64,000 nt of DNA from Sporothrix humicola (GCA_021396245.1 WNYE01000009.1:248001-312000), one strand, 5' to 3'. Numbered from the stretch's first letter, positions 45,011 through 57,834 are shown. Notes: generated from the sequence alone by a model not told the origin. Made by a program: numbers and translations.

Positions 45011-46257
45011 GGGGACGATGACGCCGGAAGAACGAAAGGACGACTATTTCTTGTACGAACAGAGACGCATGGTTATGATTAGTTTTAAATCGGGTTCACA
45101 TCTTGATATTTTATTCAATTCGTTTGCATTTGCTGAAAATGAATAAAACTCAGCTCCAAGAAAAAAGATAAACAAAAACTCTAATGAAAACGTGAAGCAT
45201 ATCGTACAAGTTCGTGAGGCCACGATAGCTAACCAGAAAAGAAACTACAACACCCATGTGTTGTTTAACCTGACGCCTCGCATGCTATATATATAATGGT
45301 AAATGAAATGCAAAAAAGGACGCCTGGCCACGGGAACGGGAAACCAATCGTATACGAAAGCTCGAGGCATAAGGACGTGAGGGCGTAAAGGCATTAAAAG
45401 AGAAAGTCGCAAAGTGCCCCTGGACCAGCAGAGTTCATAAAACCGCCACGGCGAACTCCTAAAGTTATCGGACCCTATCTAGAATGAGATGGTGGAAGAA
45501 TCGAGCGAGGTGAGAAGGATACGGCTATAGAGAGGCTCAGAGGGTGAGTAGCAAAGAGTGTTTACACCTCGCATTACACGAGTGGATATACAGATCGCTG
45601 TGAAGTTGGGTTAGGAAGATGCGAGGTCAAGCGTAGGCAGGTTAGGCAAATGGGCGAATATGCAAGGACAGTCGTGTGCAAGTGATAAAAGTGTTAAAAG
45701 TGCTTATGAATGAAAGACTTGGATTGGCAAAACAAAAACTCCCCCATAACTTTTTTTTCGTGTGTTCCCCCGGTACCTTGTGTGCTTTATGTTTCATACC
45801 CGTAATACCAAAAAAGGAGGATAAAGGCAAAAAAGGCAGAAGCGAAAAGCAGACGTAAACGCAATAAACATAAACGCAGAATAAGGCAAAGGCATAAATG
45901 GGACGGGTGAGTAAGAAAGAAAGGGTCCCGTCATCAGTCACCACCACAAATCACATGAAACATTCACCAGTGCTACTTGAAGGAGGAATCATGAGAGGAA
46001 AGGGGCAGGATCCGAGTGTAAAAGAGATATTGGAAAGGAGATAAAAAGGAAAACGACATAAACAAGTAAAAAAGGAATACGAAAAACGGGTCATTCTTCC
46101 AGGCCGTAACGCCACCGGAAAGTAGAGGAGCAAGATAAAAGAGAGAGAGAAAAAGAAAAGATAAAAAAGCAAACTGCCCTGCTGTTAAGGGACAGGAAGC
46201 AAAGTGCGAAAGAGCAAAAGAAATTGTAGGGCGGCATCAATCGGAGCATGAGCTCTT
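45011..46257. other. Convergent intergenic region
   Basis: A 1.2-kb A-rich gap (plus strand) between convergent genes. Nothing beyond presumed 3' untranslated sequence is visible. Confidence 0.55.
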
Positions 46258-47880
46258 CTATACGCGGTGCTTCTCGCTCTCTGTTCAAGTTTACATGGTT
46301 AGAATGTGACAAGACAAAAGACACCATACTATTTCAAGGAATAAAGGTTGTCAAACGTACCGAGACGAGAGTAAAGCATGTAAAGAGCCATACGGTTGCA
46401 CTCCTCTGAGCCTGAGATGGTCACGAGGCGCTCGTTGCTGTTGTCCTGCGGCTCATTGATCTTGATCATGCTGCCCGAGATCTGGCGGATCTCGTTGATC
46501 TTTTGACCGCCCTTACCAATGATCGCACCGACCATGTCGTTAGGAATGAAAATCTGCTGCGTCAAGGCAGCGCTGGGCATCCCGCCCGCAGGACCGCCAG
46601 GGCCACCGGCGTGCATGGGCTGGCCGCCATGAGGGCCGTGTGCCTGGGGACCACCGTGGTGCGGTGCGCCGTGGTGAGGCGGGACATGAGCGCCGTAGCC
46701 ACCAGCGCCACCCTGGGCACCGTACATGGGCACAGCAGGGCCGGGGCCGCCGTGGGCCGTGGGGGCACCGTAGGGTGCGCCGTAAGGCTGAGGAGGCATG
46801 TGCGGGGCCCGGTTGTCTTGCCGGCGGCCGTTGGCGTTGTTGTTGGCATAGTTGTCGGGACGGCCGTAGTTGCCAGTAGCAGGCTGCGGCAGGTAAGGGA
46901 CAACCTGCATGCCACCAGGGACAAGACCAACAGGTCCGCCACCACGGGCAGCATAGGCCGAAGCGGCAGGGCCGCCAAAGCGCTCGTTGAGCTGCTCAAG
47001 GAGGGTGCTACCCACATAGTAAGTCGCAATGTGGACGGCATCCGCGACGCCCATAACGACAAGAGAGCGCTCCGACGAGAGCGGCAGACAAGAATCAGAG
47101 GCGTTCAGCCGTGCACCAGAGGCTTCCTGGATCTCCTTGATACGGGATCCACCCTTGCCAATGATGGAGCCAATAAGAATGTGCGGGATCAGAAGACGCA
47201 GAGGGTACGTCTTTGAGTGGGCGTTGGACGGCTCGCCAAGAGGCTCGTTGTTCAGTGTACGAATAATAAGACCAAAGGCCTAGAAGGAAGCAAAATGTTA
47301 GTCTTTGTGAACGTGATGTCGAAGTAATCATGGAGAAAGCAGAACAAACCTTAGCAACAGCGTCAACAACGCCGCTCACGGTGAGGATACGCTCAACAGC
47401 ACCCTTCTGGTAGTCGCTGACCGTGCACTTGGCATTCGACATTTGGCGAATCTTGGACACGTTCTCACCACCCTTGCCGATAATTGTCGCAGCCTCAGGG
47501 CTGGAGATCACGGCGCGAATATGGATCCAGGCAGTCTCATCGTGGGCGTTGGCCGAGCCGCCTTGGGCCGGTGCAGAGTTGTTAGCGGTGCTCGAGCCGG
47601 ACTTGGCTTCGGCGCCATCGGGAGAGCTGGCCGAGTCGTCGTCCTTGCCATTCTCCTTCTTGGCGTCGCCATTGGCCTTGCCGTTGCCGTTGGACTCGTG
47701 GGACGAAATGGGGACCGGAGGAATCGATGGGAGGCCGTTACTCTCCTTAATTTCGCCCTCGTTGCGGACAACCTTGTCCAAAGCCGGGCGCTTGGCCTCG
47801 GGCTGGTCACCGGTGCGGGACGGTGAAGAGACCTCCTCGAGAGGGCGCTTAGTGGATGTCGGGGGCGGCGAGGTAGACAT
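46258..47880 (-). CDS. Triple KH-domain RNA-binding protein (Rnc1/Pbp2/Hek2 type)
   Basis: Minus-strand exons are 47880-47350, 47279-46361 and 46280-46258, giving 490 residues. Three KH domains each carry the GKGG loop: residues 135-138 (IIGKGGENVSKIRQ), 218-221 (IIGKGGSRIKEIQEASGA) and 432-435 (IIGKGGQKINEIRQISG). KH2 and KH3 are separated by about 150 residues rich in Gly, Pro, His and Tyr, likely disordered. The N-terminal 115 residues are acidic and Ser-rich with a KRP basic patch. The 23-base last exon supplies the terminal LESEKHRV. Relatives bind poly(C)-type mRNA sites and control mRNA stability or localisation (Rnc1 in fission yeast, Hek2 and Pbp2 in budding yeast). Which of these is the orthologue cannot be settled here. 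Confidence 0.92.
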
Positions 47881-50177
47881 TTTGGAGGTATTGGAATTTG
47901 TCGGGTATCAAATATGGAATCGATGTAGTCGTCGTAGTCGTTGTACTTGCACAATCACGTAGCAAAGCTTCTCTTGAAGACAAGAGAAAGCAGTTAAACA
48001 GTCAAACTTTTCTTTTTTTATTCGTGCCTATCTACACCTCGAAAGGTTTTCAACAAGGAAAACTTGTGCAGGTGTAGTGGCGGATCGGGGCCGGGTGGGA
48101 CAGTAGAGGGTGTGCAGGAAGCTGTGCAGGAAAGCTGTGCAGGCCGGGCGAAGGTAGAAAAGAAGACGAAGGTGGAGCGAGGAGCGTGAAGCGTGAAGCA
48201 GTAGTCGGGTTCGCGAGAGGCAAGGAAGATGTGCTTGGATATCTGTTGCTGGTTGGGAGCGGGCGATGGATGGACGTTGGGACGTTGGGCGGGTGTCGAG
48301 ATGAAAGCGGGCTCTTCTGCAATGAAGTGACCGGAAGGACAGAAGGACAGAGCTCTCTTTTGGGATGGGAGAGGTGCTGCGAGCAGATGATAGAGAGAAG
48401 GAGAGAGAGAGAGAGATGAGAGAGCTCGGAGAAGGATGGAGATGGTTGGAGAGCGAGGCGATGGGCTCGTGCGGTGACGGAGGTCGAGAGGTCTTCTTGG
48501 AAAGAAAGGAGAATAGAAGAGGAAGTAACGAGCAGCGGGATGGAGCTGTGGAGGGATCTCGTTTTCTCAAACCTGATGGGGTTATGGGACGAAGAGAGAA
48601 GGAGAGAGAGCGCAGCAAACGGGCTGGGGCAAACAAACCACCTGCGCGTTTCCGTTTCGACACTTGACTATGCGAAAGCTCAAAGTATCCTGAGAATACG
48701 AAAAGACCCAAGGAACCTCGTGTCGATGATGACAAAAAAAAAGAGGATCACGGGCTGCTCGTTGGGCTCGGCAACGAGGATGCTGGCTTTTGCTATGCGC
48801 GTGCGGGATAAGGCGACCGACAAAAGAACCTACTTCTGCGACCGGAGATCGATGGCGGGATGAAGAGAGAAGGAGAAGTGATAAAACGAGATGGAAAAGA
48901 AGGAGTTGGGAAGAGAAACAAAACGATGCGGTGAATGTTCGAGGTTAGGGAAGAACACAGGTGGACGAAGCGAGGTCAGGCGTGCAAAAGGGCCAAACAA
49001 GGGGGTGGAAGGGAAATGGAAAGAACGTAAAACAAGGGCACGTTGCTGATCAAAATGGCCACTGGGGGGGAAGGAGGCACCGAGGACACAAATGCAAGGG
49101 ATGGGTGGTGGAAAGAAGCTGTGGGCGGTTGTGAGTTTTAGACACGGGAGGAAAGAGGCAAAAAGGCGAAAGGGAGAGAGAAGGAGCGGGGGTGCGTACC
49201 TTCGAAGGCTTCATAGGCGCGCGCGGACTTGGAAAGTGCCTGGAACAGTGGCCCAGAGTGGGCACCGGACAGCGCACAGCACCCACGCACAGGCGCACGT
49301 ACAGCAAAAAACCAGGCGTCGAGTGGCTTTTTGGTGTGAAACCTGTGGCCTGTTCGCCTATGAGGAGCTGGTTTCCAGGCCCTAGATCAGCGCTCTGTAG
49401 CCAATCAAGTGTGCTGCGCGGAGAAAACTATGTCCACTTTGTGGAAACAATGCGGATAAGGTGCTTGTCAATGTCCTTATTTTCATTAACACAGTGTACT
49501 TTGCCCTGGGGGCTTTTCACATTAGTGTTTCCCACCTATTTAGCAGTCGGTCCCTAACAGCCAATAAAGTACCGCCCTGTCTGTAGCTCTCCGCGACGCG
49601 TTTCAACGTCGCTTCACAAAGAAGGCGCGACTGTACAGGTCTAGCCAGGGCAAGAGCGATCCAGGGCTACCAGCATCACCGGCAGGCACGACATATGAAG
49701 GAGAAAATAGAGCTGGATAGTGCATCAATTGTATCAACAAGTTTTCCCTCATAGCGAAGACGCACAAAAGCACACACAATTAGACTCAAGCAGGACATCG
49801 AGACCTGCCGTCGCACCATTGCCGTGTAACAACCTTCCGGAGGCGGTACAGCTCCACGACAGCCGTACTACCTCTCTTCGAGCAGTGGCCTCTCGAGTTT
49901 AATTGTTTTTTATCTCGTCGTTCCTCATTCTTCCAACCTCTGAATTGTTGCCATTGGCTTGTACAACGTGGGTTTCTATCAGTTCCTCCTTCCCCCAACC
50001 CCGTGTTCTACCCGTCTCTGACATCTCCTGCAGATCGCCAGGGGGGCTTTGTTGAATTCGGGGTCAGGAGTTGTTGACCACAGGGCTTCGATCTCGTGAT
50101 TTCCTTCTCAAACCGTATCATATTGTTCTTTTTTTCGTGCATGGGGTGAACAAGCGAACAGGGTTCCTCACATCAAG
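47881..50177. other. Divergent intergenic region
   Basis: A 2.3-kb gap between divergent starts. The left 1.3 kb is purine-rich on the plus strand, that is CT-rich in the sense of the KH gene, and fits a long leader. It includes a GA-repeat tract near 48390-48415. An ACGCGT lies at 49596-49601. No coding frame is convincing. Confidence 0.5.
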
Positions 50178-51311
50178 ATGGCGGACCAACCACGACCCAT
50201 CACGCAAGATGATTTGCATGCATCCTACGTTGACCGGTCCATTCGAGAGCTCCAGAGAGCTGTTCAGGAGGAGGAGGGAGTCCTGGCCGAGGTATGCTTG
50301 ATTTCCCCGACTTTTGAATTTTGTGCCACCAGTCGTTAGTCTGCCCTTTGATATTGGGCATTGTCAAGCTCACACGTGTGTTTATAGCTCCGGAGGAGTG
50401 TGGCGGCAACTCCGCCGGTCACTTCGGCTGCTGCATCGCTCTCAATCATGACGACAGCATACGAGGCGGCCGCACGGTCAGACCCATTCTTGCCGTTTGC
50501 CGACTCCGTGCTGCCCGCGCTGCTAGCAATGCGCAAAACACATGGCGTCATAGCCGAGTCGCAGACGTACCTGGGCGGTGAAGGCGCAACATCGTCCCCT
50601 GCCCTTGATCATGCACGGAAACAGCTGGCCATGGACAAGGCACGTCTTGACGACCAGCGCGCATTACAAAAGGCTCTTGAGGAGCGCATTGTGTCTTTAC
50701 GGAGTGGCCTCGAGACGCGGAGCGCCATGACAACTGAAGAGAAGCGTCAGGAAGCTCTGGACAAGCTACGTACCAAGAAGAGCGAGTATGATAGCGACAC
50801 GGCGACGCTCCTCAAGGCGCTCAAGCAGTTTATCCAGGACCGGCTGGGGCCCATGCTCGCGGCCGAAGAGCTGGGCGGGCCCGTCGTTGGCGGCATGGTG
50901 GACGTCCAGTCTGACGACCTTGCCGCCGGGTTCAGCTCCCAAGGAAAACTGCGCAAGGCGCCGACTGGTGATAAGGCCGGTAAGAACGGCAAGGACCGTC
51001 GGCAGCGGCGCATCGACGAGATCTGGGGGCCGAGGGCTGGCGCCGATGGAGAGGATAACGACAGCGAGGACGAAGAGCACCGGAGCAACTGGGACGAGAG
51101 CACAGCCGCTGCCGCCGAGATGCAGGAGCTCACTGAGGAGCTGCTAAACGCTCTCGCCAGTGCTGGCGGCGACAGCTCGGCGGCCTACATAACCATCTCC
51201 CGAGAATCGGCAGCGGTACGGTTCCTGGTACGGTCCAAAGTAGCGCATTTCCATCCACGGGATGCCACAAAGCTACGGTTGATTGATTTTGGACGCGAGC
51301 TTGACGATTGA
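50178..51311 (+). CDS. Coiled-coil protein, possibly CENP-K/Sim4-like kinetochore subunit
   Basis: Exons 50178-50291 and 50388-51311 join to 345 residues. The N-terminus (about 10-40) and the middle (about 110-195) are strongly helical with heptad-like charge patterns (RKQLAMDKARLDDQRALQKA). A conserved-looking LGPMLAAEELGGPVVGGMVD segment comes next, then a basic and acidic disordered stretch with RRQRRIDEIWG. The C-terminal block FLVRSKVAHFHPRDATKLRL ends with IDFGRELDD. The layout and terminal block resemble fungal proteins I associate with the CENP-K/Sim4 inner kinetochore group, but that link is weak recall. A general coiled-coil scaffold is the alternative. Confidence 0.7.
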
Positions 51312-52001
51312 GGTCTCGTTGATGCTTAGGGCGGAATGGAGATGAAGAGATGAAATAGATACCCGCAACGATGTGTTGCACCTCCTGTCGATCCAAACAA
51401 CCCCCTTTTTATGTATGAACCAAACGACGACCGTTTACGGGACAAGGGATGGCCAAACGATGAACACTCCTCTTCTCGAAGGCCAGGAGAAGGCCAATGT
51501 CTGAAGGGCGTGGGTAGGGGCTGTTTCAACTTTCAGCCGGTGTCGATTGCCCCGATGCAATATTCCGAGACCTGATATATGAGGCACATATCATATCAAA
51601 CTGGTCTTTACTGGCGAGGATGCAGCTAGACAAGTTCACTGTCACCTAGGAATACTCAAAGTCTCGTGTGGTGGGACGTATGCGGGAAGAAAGATCGCGA
51701 GATGAGCACTTTGTGCGTGTGATAGGTGACCCTTGTCATTTGTAGCCATGAACGATTCACTTAATAAATACTGCACATGCGTTGCCTAGTTCAACAGAGT
51801 AGGCCTCTAATAATTATACTGCACAGGCACGTCAATTGTAAATCTTGCATTGTGAGCTGCTTGGGCATCTCAACAACATCGACGCTGACACCTTCCACCG
51901 GCACAGGGGTCTGGTTTGTCTGATAGATATAATGTTGGCCATCAATAAATTATGTGAATGATATTGATCCCGTTTTTATTTATATTTTTATGGTATGCTG
52001 T

Positions 52002-52016
52002 TCAGGACAATAGTAT
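52002..52016 (+). repeat. 15-bp direct repeat, left copy
   Basis: TCAGGACAATAGTAT is repeated exactly at 52198-52212. Between the copies lies a 181-base segment that starts T/TTA-rich and ends with AAAT repeats. This arrangement can mark a target-site duplication. Confidence 0.85.
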
Positions 52017-52075
52017 TATTTATTATTATTATTATTCGCCTTTTTCAGTCAATCCTGACTATTGGCGACTAGCTA

Positions 52076-52164
52076 GGCAGAACCCTCATGGGGAAAAAAC
52101 TGCCACAGAATTGTGTGTGTAAACTTTCCAGCTTACACGAGTGTGTGTTGGCCTGCCAAGGCCA
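52076..52164. other. Three consecutive hairpins
   Basis: Three perfect inverted repeats stand in series: GGCAG/CTGCC (52076-52080 with 52100-52104), GTGTAA/TTACAC (52117-52122 with 52133-52138) and TGGCCT/AGGCCA around a four-base loop (52149-52154 with 52159-52164). They could fold in RNA on either strand. Function is unknown. Confidence 0.5.
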
Positions 52165-52197
52165 TGGTAAAATAAATAAATAAACAAGGGTACATAG

Positions 52198-52212
52198 TCA
52201 GGACAATAGTAT
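52198..52212 (+). repeat. 15-bp direct repeat, right copy
   Basis: Exact second copy of the 15-mer at 52002-52016, in the same orientation, at the far side of the hairpin-rich segment. Confidence 0.85.
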
Positions 52213-52573
52213 AAAAATAAATATTTTAGTAAAAATAAAATAAATACCAACAAAAATTATATCCATACCTTTTTTGTTTAATAAAATTCTAGAAATATTG
52301 TAAATATCTGTACAGCTATATTCACGAAACAAAGAATAAATACATAGGTCAATCAGTTAGCACGGGTTATTAAATGTTTGATTTGAATTTTTGTAGTGTT
52401 TATTACATGATGGCATCGATATAGACGTAGTGTCCGTTCACCCATTAAGTTTACATATATTTACCAATTACAAAATCTGCGTCTAACCTCGTTTACCAGA
52501 AAGAAAAAATGTCTCTTCACATTCAGCTGCATTCTACGGTTCGTAATCGTATAACATTCTGTTGATAACAGTA

Positions 52574-53702
52574 CTATTTGTCTACAAAGTCTACACAGAG
52601 CCCTTGGCGCCGAGGAAGAAAAAGAAATGCTAAATGAGATGCTTGAGATGTGGTATGCATGTCTTGCACCACGATAAGGACGCTACCGGACCCGAGGCTA
52701 CCATGTTCAGCCATGGCCTCGGACAATAGCATTGTTGATGTTCTTTTACGGCTACCAACACAATCTCTGCAATGTCGGGGCATACTTCGGATACTTTGTT
52801 AAGACATTGCCGTGATATCTACACATAAGCTCTACAGTTTTATGAAAATCTACTGATCGTTCCCGAAGATGATACCCGAGCAGCAAGATATATAAGCTGG
52901 GTGCAACTTCCCCAGATTTCTCCGGTTTCCCCAGATGATGATAAAATACGAGGCGTGACAATTGGGCTTTCGTCTCTGCCCAACATAGCCTCATGTATGG
53001 CATCGATAACGACAACCTCAGCTCTGCAGCACCGACAGCCATGATTCGACCCAAGAGCATCGCCATATCGTACAATACGACAACATCGAGCACCACATCA
53101 CCCTAGGCAATAGTCCTAGCCCATCCAACGAGACAACAACGTCAACCCATGGTCGAATCCGGCTTGCCAAACGATACTAGTTAGATGGAGTCCGAAAGTG
53201 TCGGAAGAAGGAAGTGTCGAGGCGGAGGCGGGAACATACACCGAAGATGTTCGTGTTGCGATACCGGGAGAAGATCGAGCGGCCTGAAAGAGGTTTGTCA
53301 ACAAAACCGACGCAAATGGGTTCAAATGTCCCTTGATCAACTGTTCAAGACGGGACACGCTCAGCAACCACGCACCTCTATCTTCGACGACAAAGACGGT
53401 CAAGCAACCGACGATGAATAACAACACACCAGCGATGAAAACTTTTCACGACGAGAAAACTCTGTCGAGACCGGCTTTGAAGATCGAGACATCTAGACCT
53501 CTCTGCTCCCTGTGAACAGAAACAAGACAAAGAACAAAGAGCTGGACACTGCTGTTGACACCACGATGGTGAGAGTCGCGACCCAAGTCGGCGAATAGGC
53601 CATGTCCATCGATGCATGTTTGGGCATGGGGCAGAGAGACTCACCCAGCACCTCTCTCATCTCTACCCCCTTTTCCTCTCTATACATCGAGATATTTGTC
53701 AA
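52574..53702 (-). other. Minus-strand frames of weak coding potential
   Basis: Several minus-strand open pieces follow each other: about 53702-53493 (a hydrophobic stretch VATLTIVVSTAVSSSLFFVL), 53427-53116 (LLFIVGCLTVFVV, then a soluble part), 53096-52752 and 52783-52574. Possible splice sites exist, for example GTGAGT after GGTGCTGG, but no chain joins all pieces without stops. It could be a decayed gene encoding a membrane protein, a lineage-specific multi-exon gene, or chance. I cannot name a family. Confidence 0.25.
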
Positions 53703-56700
53703 AGCCGAACTACCGAGATTTTCATTTTTCGCTCTTTCGCCTTCTCGGGACCCTCTTGGCGGATTATTTTCACCTGACTAGCAATGTAGGATCCTGTTGT
53801 CAAGGTCAAGGTCACAGTCAAAGCACATCAATGATCAAGGTGAGAAACGAGACCCATCAACATCGAGCAATATTGTGCGCGCCTGTTGCGTTGATTTTCC
53901 CGTTAGCTCCCGTCGGCGGACTTCCATTGGCCCTTTTCCTCTTCCGTCTTTCCTCGCCTCTCCTTTCACTGCCTCCCTCAACTTCATTATTTGCCCGTCG
54001 AGCCCGTTTATTTGTTTGCCCCTATTCAATTGCGCGCGCATTGTTTGTTTTTCGATTTGCGTCTTTGCCAGTCTTCATCTTATTCATCACACATCGCCAT
54101 GGCCTCTTGGGCATGAAGATCCCTCCCAGTGAGTACAGCGCCATTCCGCCGCGCTTTGAGGTGCTTTGAAGTGCTCGGACTGCGGTCTTGTTGAAAAACA
54201 CACTCTCTCAACTGCGCCTAGCAGCACGATGTACGTGCTTGAATCCTTTTTGGCGCTTGTTCAAGGCGACTTTGTAAATCACTGCTGGCACGCAATTCTG
54301 GTCACTCCCCCAGCATCGTGTGTCGTACGACGTATATCTGAGCACTCTCGGCAGTCTGTTCCCTCGCTTTCCTCGATTCTGTGGTATTCGGGCCTATCGG
54401 ATCGGCTTCAAATGCCACAACGGCATGTGGCAAGCTAGTCTTGGAGCAACAGATGACAAAAGTGAAGCAATGAGAGTGCTCAGAGAGGGAAACAAGACTG
54501 CTGGGAATGAAGGGAAAACGTACCGTAAAAAATCTTGCAAAATTGGTGAGACACACGAAGGGAGAAAGTCAGACGTCAAAACCGAGACATGCAGAGAGAA
54601 AGAACATACTCTGCAGTGAAGAGACCTCATACTGGGCAATAGCGTTCGGACTGGCGTGCAGCAAATGCAGGGAACTGGGCATATCAGAGGCAAAAGTTGA
54701 TATTGGGAAGGACCCAAAGGGGGAACAAGAAGGAAACAGACGAGCGACAAGGGCGTTTCGCACCTGCCGCTACTGCAAGGCACAGCGCAAGAAAAAAGAA
54801 ACGAAAATGGAAAGAGTGAGGAAAAAGTAACGAAAGAGGGAAGGAACTACGGAGAGAAAAGCAGGAACAAGGGAAGGAGCCGTCGACCACCTGCCACTAA
54901 CAAACTAGATGCGTTAGAGTGCAGGAGTGCCAATGTGCTCTCTTTCCCCCGAGATCTATTCCCCATGACCAAACTCTTCTCGATGCAACCCCAAATCCCG
55001 CCGAAATCCAACAAGATGCTCACCAAATTGCCCACGGACAAACGCACCAACGCACAAACGGGCACCAAAATGGCGAAAGAGGAATTGAAACTGCAGAGCG
55101 TGACAAACCCCGACGGGCCCCTATTCATTCTGCAAGGTACGGCGCAATTACAGGAATAATGAGGATGATGCCCCCAAATTCTCACATCCTTCGGCCTCAT
55201 TCTCAAGTCCTGTTCATCGACGGGTTTAGCATGTCGTCGTCCGAAATGTTGAGTTTCCATGTTGCACGCAGGAAACAAGGAAACCCCAAACGACATGGAA
55301 GGCGATGAACGCACTGCCCAGCATTTCCCATGCGTGCGCTCAGACGTCAGGTCGCCATCGCGGCGGCGATGTTGCAACCGCGATCGGCCCGCCTTGTTGC
55401 CATTCGTCCTTTTTTCGCTGTACCTGCATCTTTTACAGGCCCTTTGGGGCAACCAGGCCCTGCAATCCTGAAGGCCTCTGACCTTACCACCTCTTGTAAG
55501 CGGGGTGAGACATGGTGAAATACACTCAACGACGATCCTTATTCAGCCCGCATTCTGATGGTAAGATGGAAGAAAAAAGGTGTGAGGGTGTCGAGTGTGT
55601 CAAGGTGTCTTGTCGACTGCCAACAACCGCCAGCAGCGGCCATAGACCGGTGAATGGCCTGCCAATATGAGGTTTGTCTAACATCAAAGAAGCTTATCCG
55701 CCCAAAACGTGCAGGTCCAGGTATCTGCTTTGGGCCAAGTGGTGCCTGTTGACGAGGCTCCGCATATCTGGGATCTGAGAGGAGGTGACTACCGGAGGAT
55801 TTCGTGCTGCTTGATGGAATTTGTGGGCAGTGATCGACACTACCGACGCGGATCCCCAACCAAGGGCGGGATAAGGGAGGCAAGAAAAAAGCAAAGAAAG
55901 GAGAAGAAGACAGGAGAACGGTAGGAGAAGAAATGAAAGATGAGGTCGGAAGCGACAAAAGACGAGAGGAAAAAAAAAAGGAAACAAACAGAAAAAAGGA
56001 AAGGAAAATGAACAAAAAATGCTAACATTAAAACAGGGCAGAAGCGAGCTTGAAGCGCACAACTGCCAGGGTCTTGGCGATATGCAAACTTATCATGCAC
56101 CAATGACTACAGTCGTTGAACGCAGACAAGCTTTGATAGCAAAATCCGAGTGGAAAAAACGGTTGAAAAAGAAAAGAAAAAGGGGCACAAAACAATGACA
56201 AAAGCAAGCATACATGCACAAAACTCAATACTGAGTACAGACACCAGCACAACCACGCAGCACAACAAAACACGACCAGCCTCGAAGCAGCAACGATTAC
56301 CACACCGGACGAGCCCCTTGCAAAGGCCTCTTATTGCAGAGTAATTACCTTTTCACTCCTTGTTTGCTCGCCTACACAATAAACGCGCTCTCGTTGTTTG
56401 GATTCCTGAGCCTTGCCTGTCCCAGTCTGCCCCAGTCTGCAGTGCCGCTCTATCTCTTGGTCTTTGGCACCACCGCCACTCTGATACCAACCCTGGTCCT
56501 TTCCCTCCTTTTTCCTGTTCTTCTTTCCTTATTTTGCCTCCCAAGGGGTGCGATCTCGTCCGTCGCAATACCTCCGACAAGACAAAGAGTGCTCAGCAAA
56601 GGACTGCCCTGGCACTGACACATATCAAAGATATCAAAGTGGGAGATCCTTGGCCGTCGTCCCCGGCGGGCTTGTTTGAATTCTTTATCTGTGCTTGGCC

Positions 56701-57827
56701 CATTCCACCATCGACTGCCGATCCGTTTCTCACGATGACGTTCCCCTGCGGATGACAAGGCCGAAAGAGGAAAAACGAGACAGAACGAAAAAGAAAACAG
56801 GTGCCGGCGTGGCATGCACTGCTGGTTTCTCCCGTTCATCTGAATTAATCACTCACTCACTCATATCCGCTCTGACCTTGACGAGACTCTGCTCTGACGG
56901 CCCACAGAGCATTTTGATATTAGAGTTTATTAGAGCGAGCATCGTCTGATGCACATCTTTTCTTTGTCTCTCAGGCTAGTGCCATGGAGATGTTTCTACG
57001 CAACGCCTGATATTCAGCTGCAGCGAGCCGGCAACGACAGACGGAAGCAGGCATGCAGTAGTGCAGCTCCTGTTGATGCTGGGGATACGGGACTGGATAC
57101 TGGAGATATTTGATATGCAGCACTTTTGCAACCACACTCTCTCCCTGGTACTTTCTTTTCTGGCTGGGGCCGTGGCATTTTCCATGTACCTTGCTGAGGG
57201 ATATGGTGATGTCCACACTCCAGGATGTGCCCCCTTTACAGCCTACCATCAGCTAACCTTCATGCATAAACTGCGGCCTGGCATGAAGGGCAGGAAAGTT
57301 CCGTCTCTGTGTGCCCACTCTGACACTTTGAGAGGCGGTTGAGTGGCCGTTCTTTCGTCTGTCCTTGGTTTTCCCCCTACTCCCTACTGTGTATGTGTTT
57401 GACTGAAATTGGCTGCATGCCGAAGCCATTCGAAACGGGGCAACGTTGGCTAGGAGGAGGGAAAGGGTTCCTGTCCAAGCTGACCAGAAGGACCAAGACG
57501 ACCGAAAGAGTCGAAAATGATGCCCATCATCTTGACTCTGACAGAGGCCGCTGACCCACGTTCCCACACGCCGGACACAGATGCACTTTAAGAAATTTAG
57601 GATGTTCTAAAGAAAAGGGGTGGGGTGGAGGGGGGGCCTTGTTGCTTTCTCATTCTTTGCACGCTGGTTGCTACGCCGGATGGGACATTGTGGGAATAAT
57701 GTGGGATCTGGTGTGATATGGGATTGTCGGTCTGGTTGATGATTGTCGCTCATGGCCCGTCTCCCGCAACACGTCTCGCTCTGATCCAGGTTGTGGTCAG
57801 TCCCGCCCAAACACCCTCTCTCCCAAG

Positions 57828-57834
57828 TATATAA
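57828..57834 (+). promoter_or_regulatory. TATA box of the Gly/Ala-rich secreted protein gene
   Basis: TATATAA lies about 188 bases before the start codon at 58022 and is followed by an AC- and CT-rich leader. This is the clearest TATA element in the window and fits strong expression. Confidence 0.5.
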
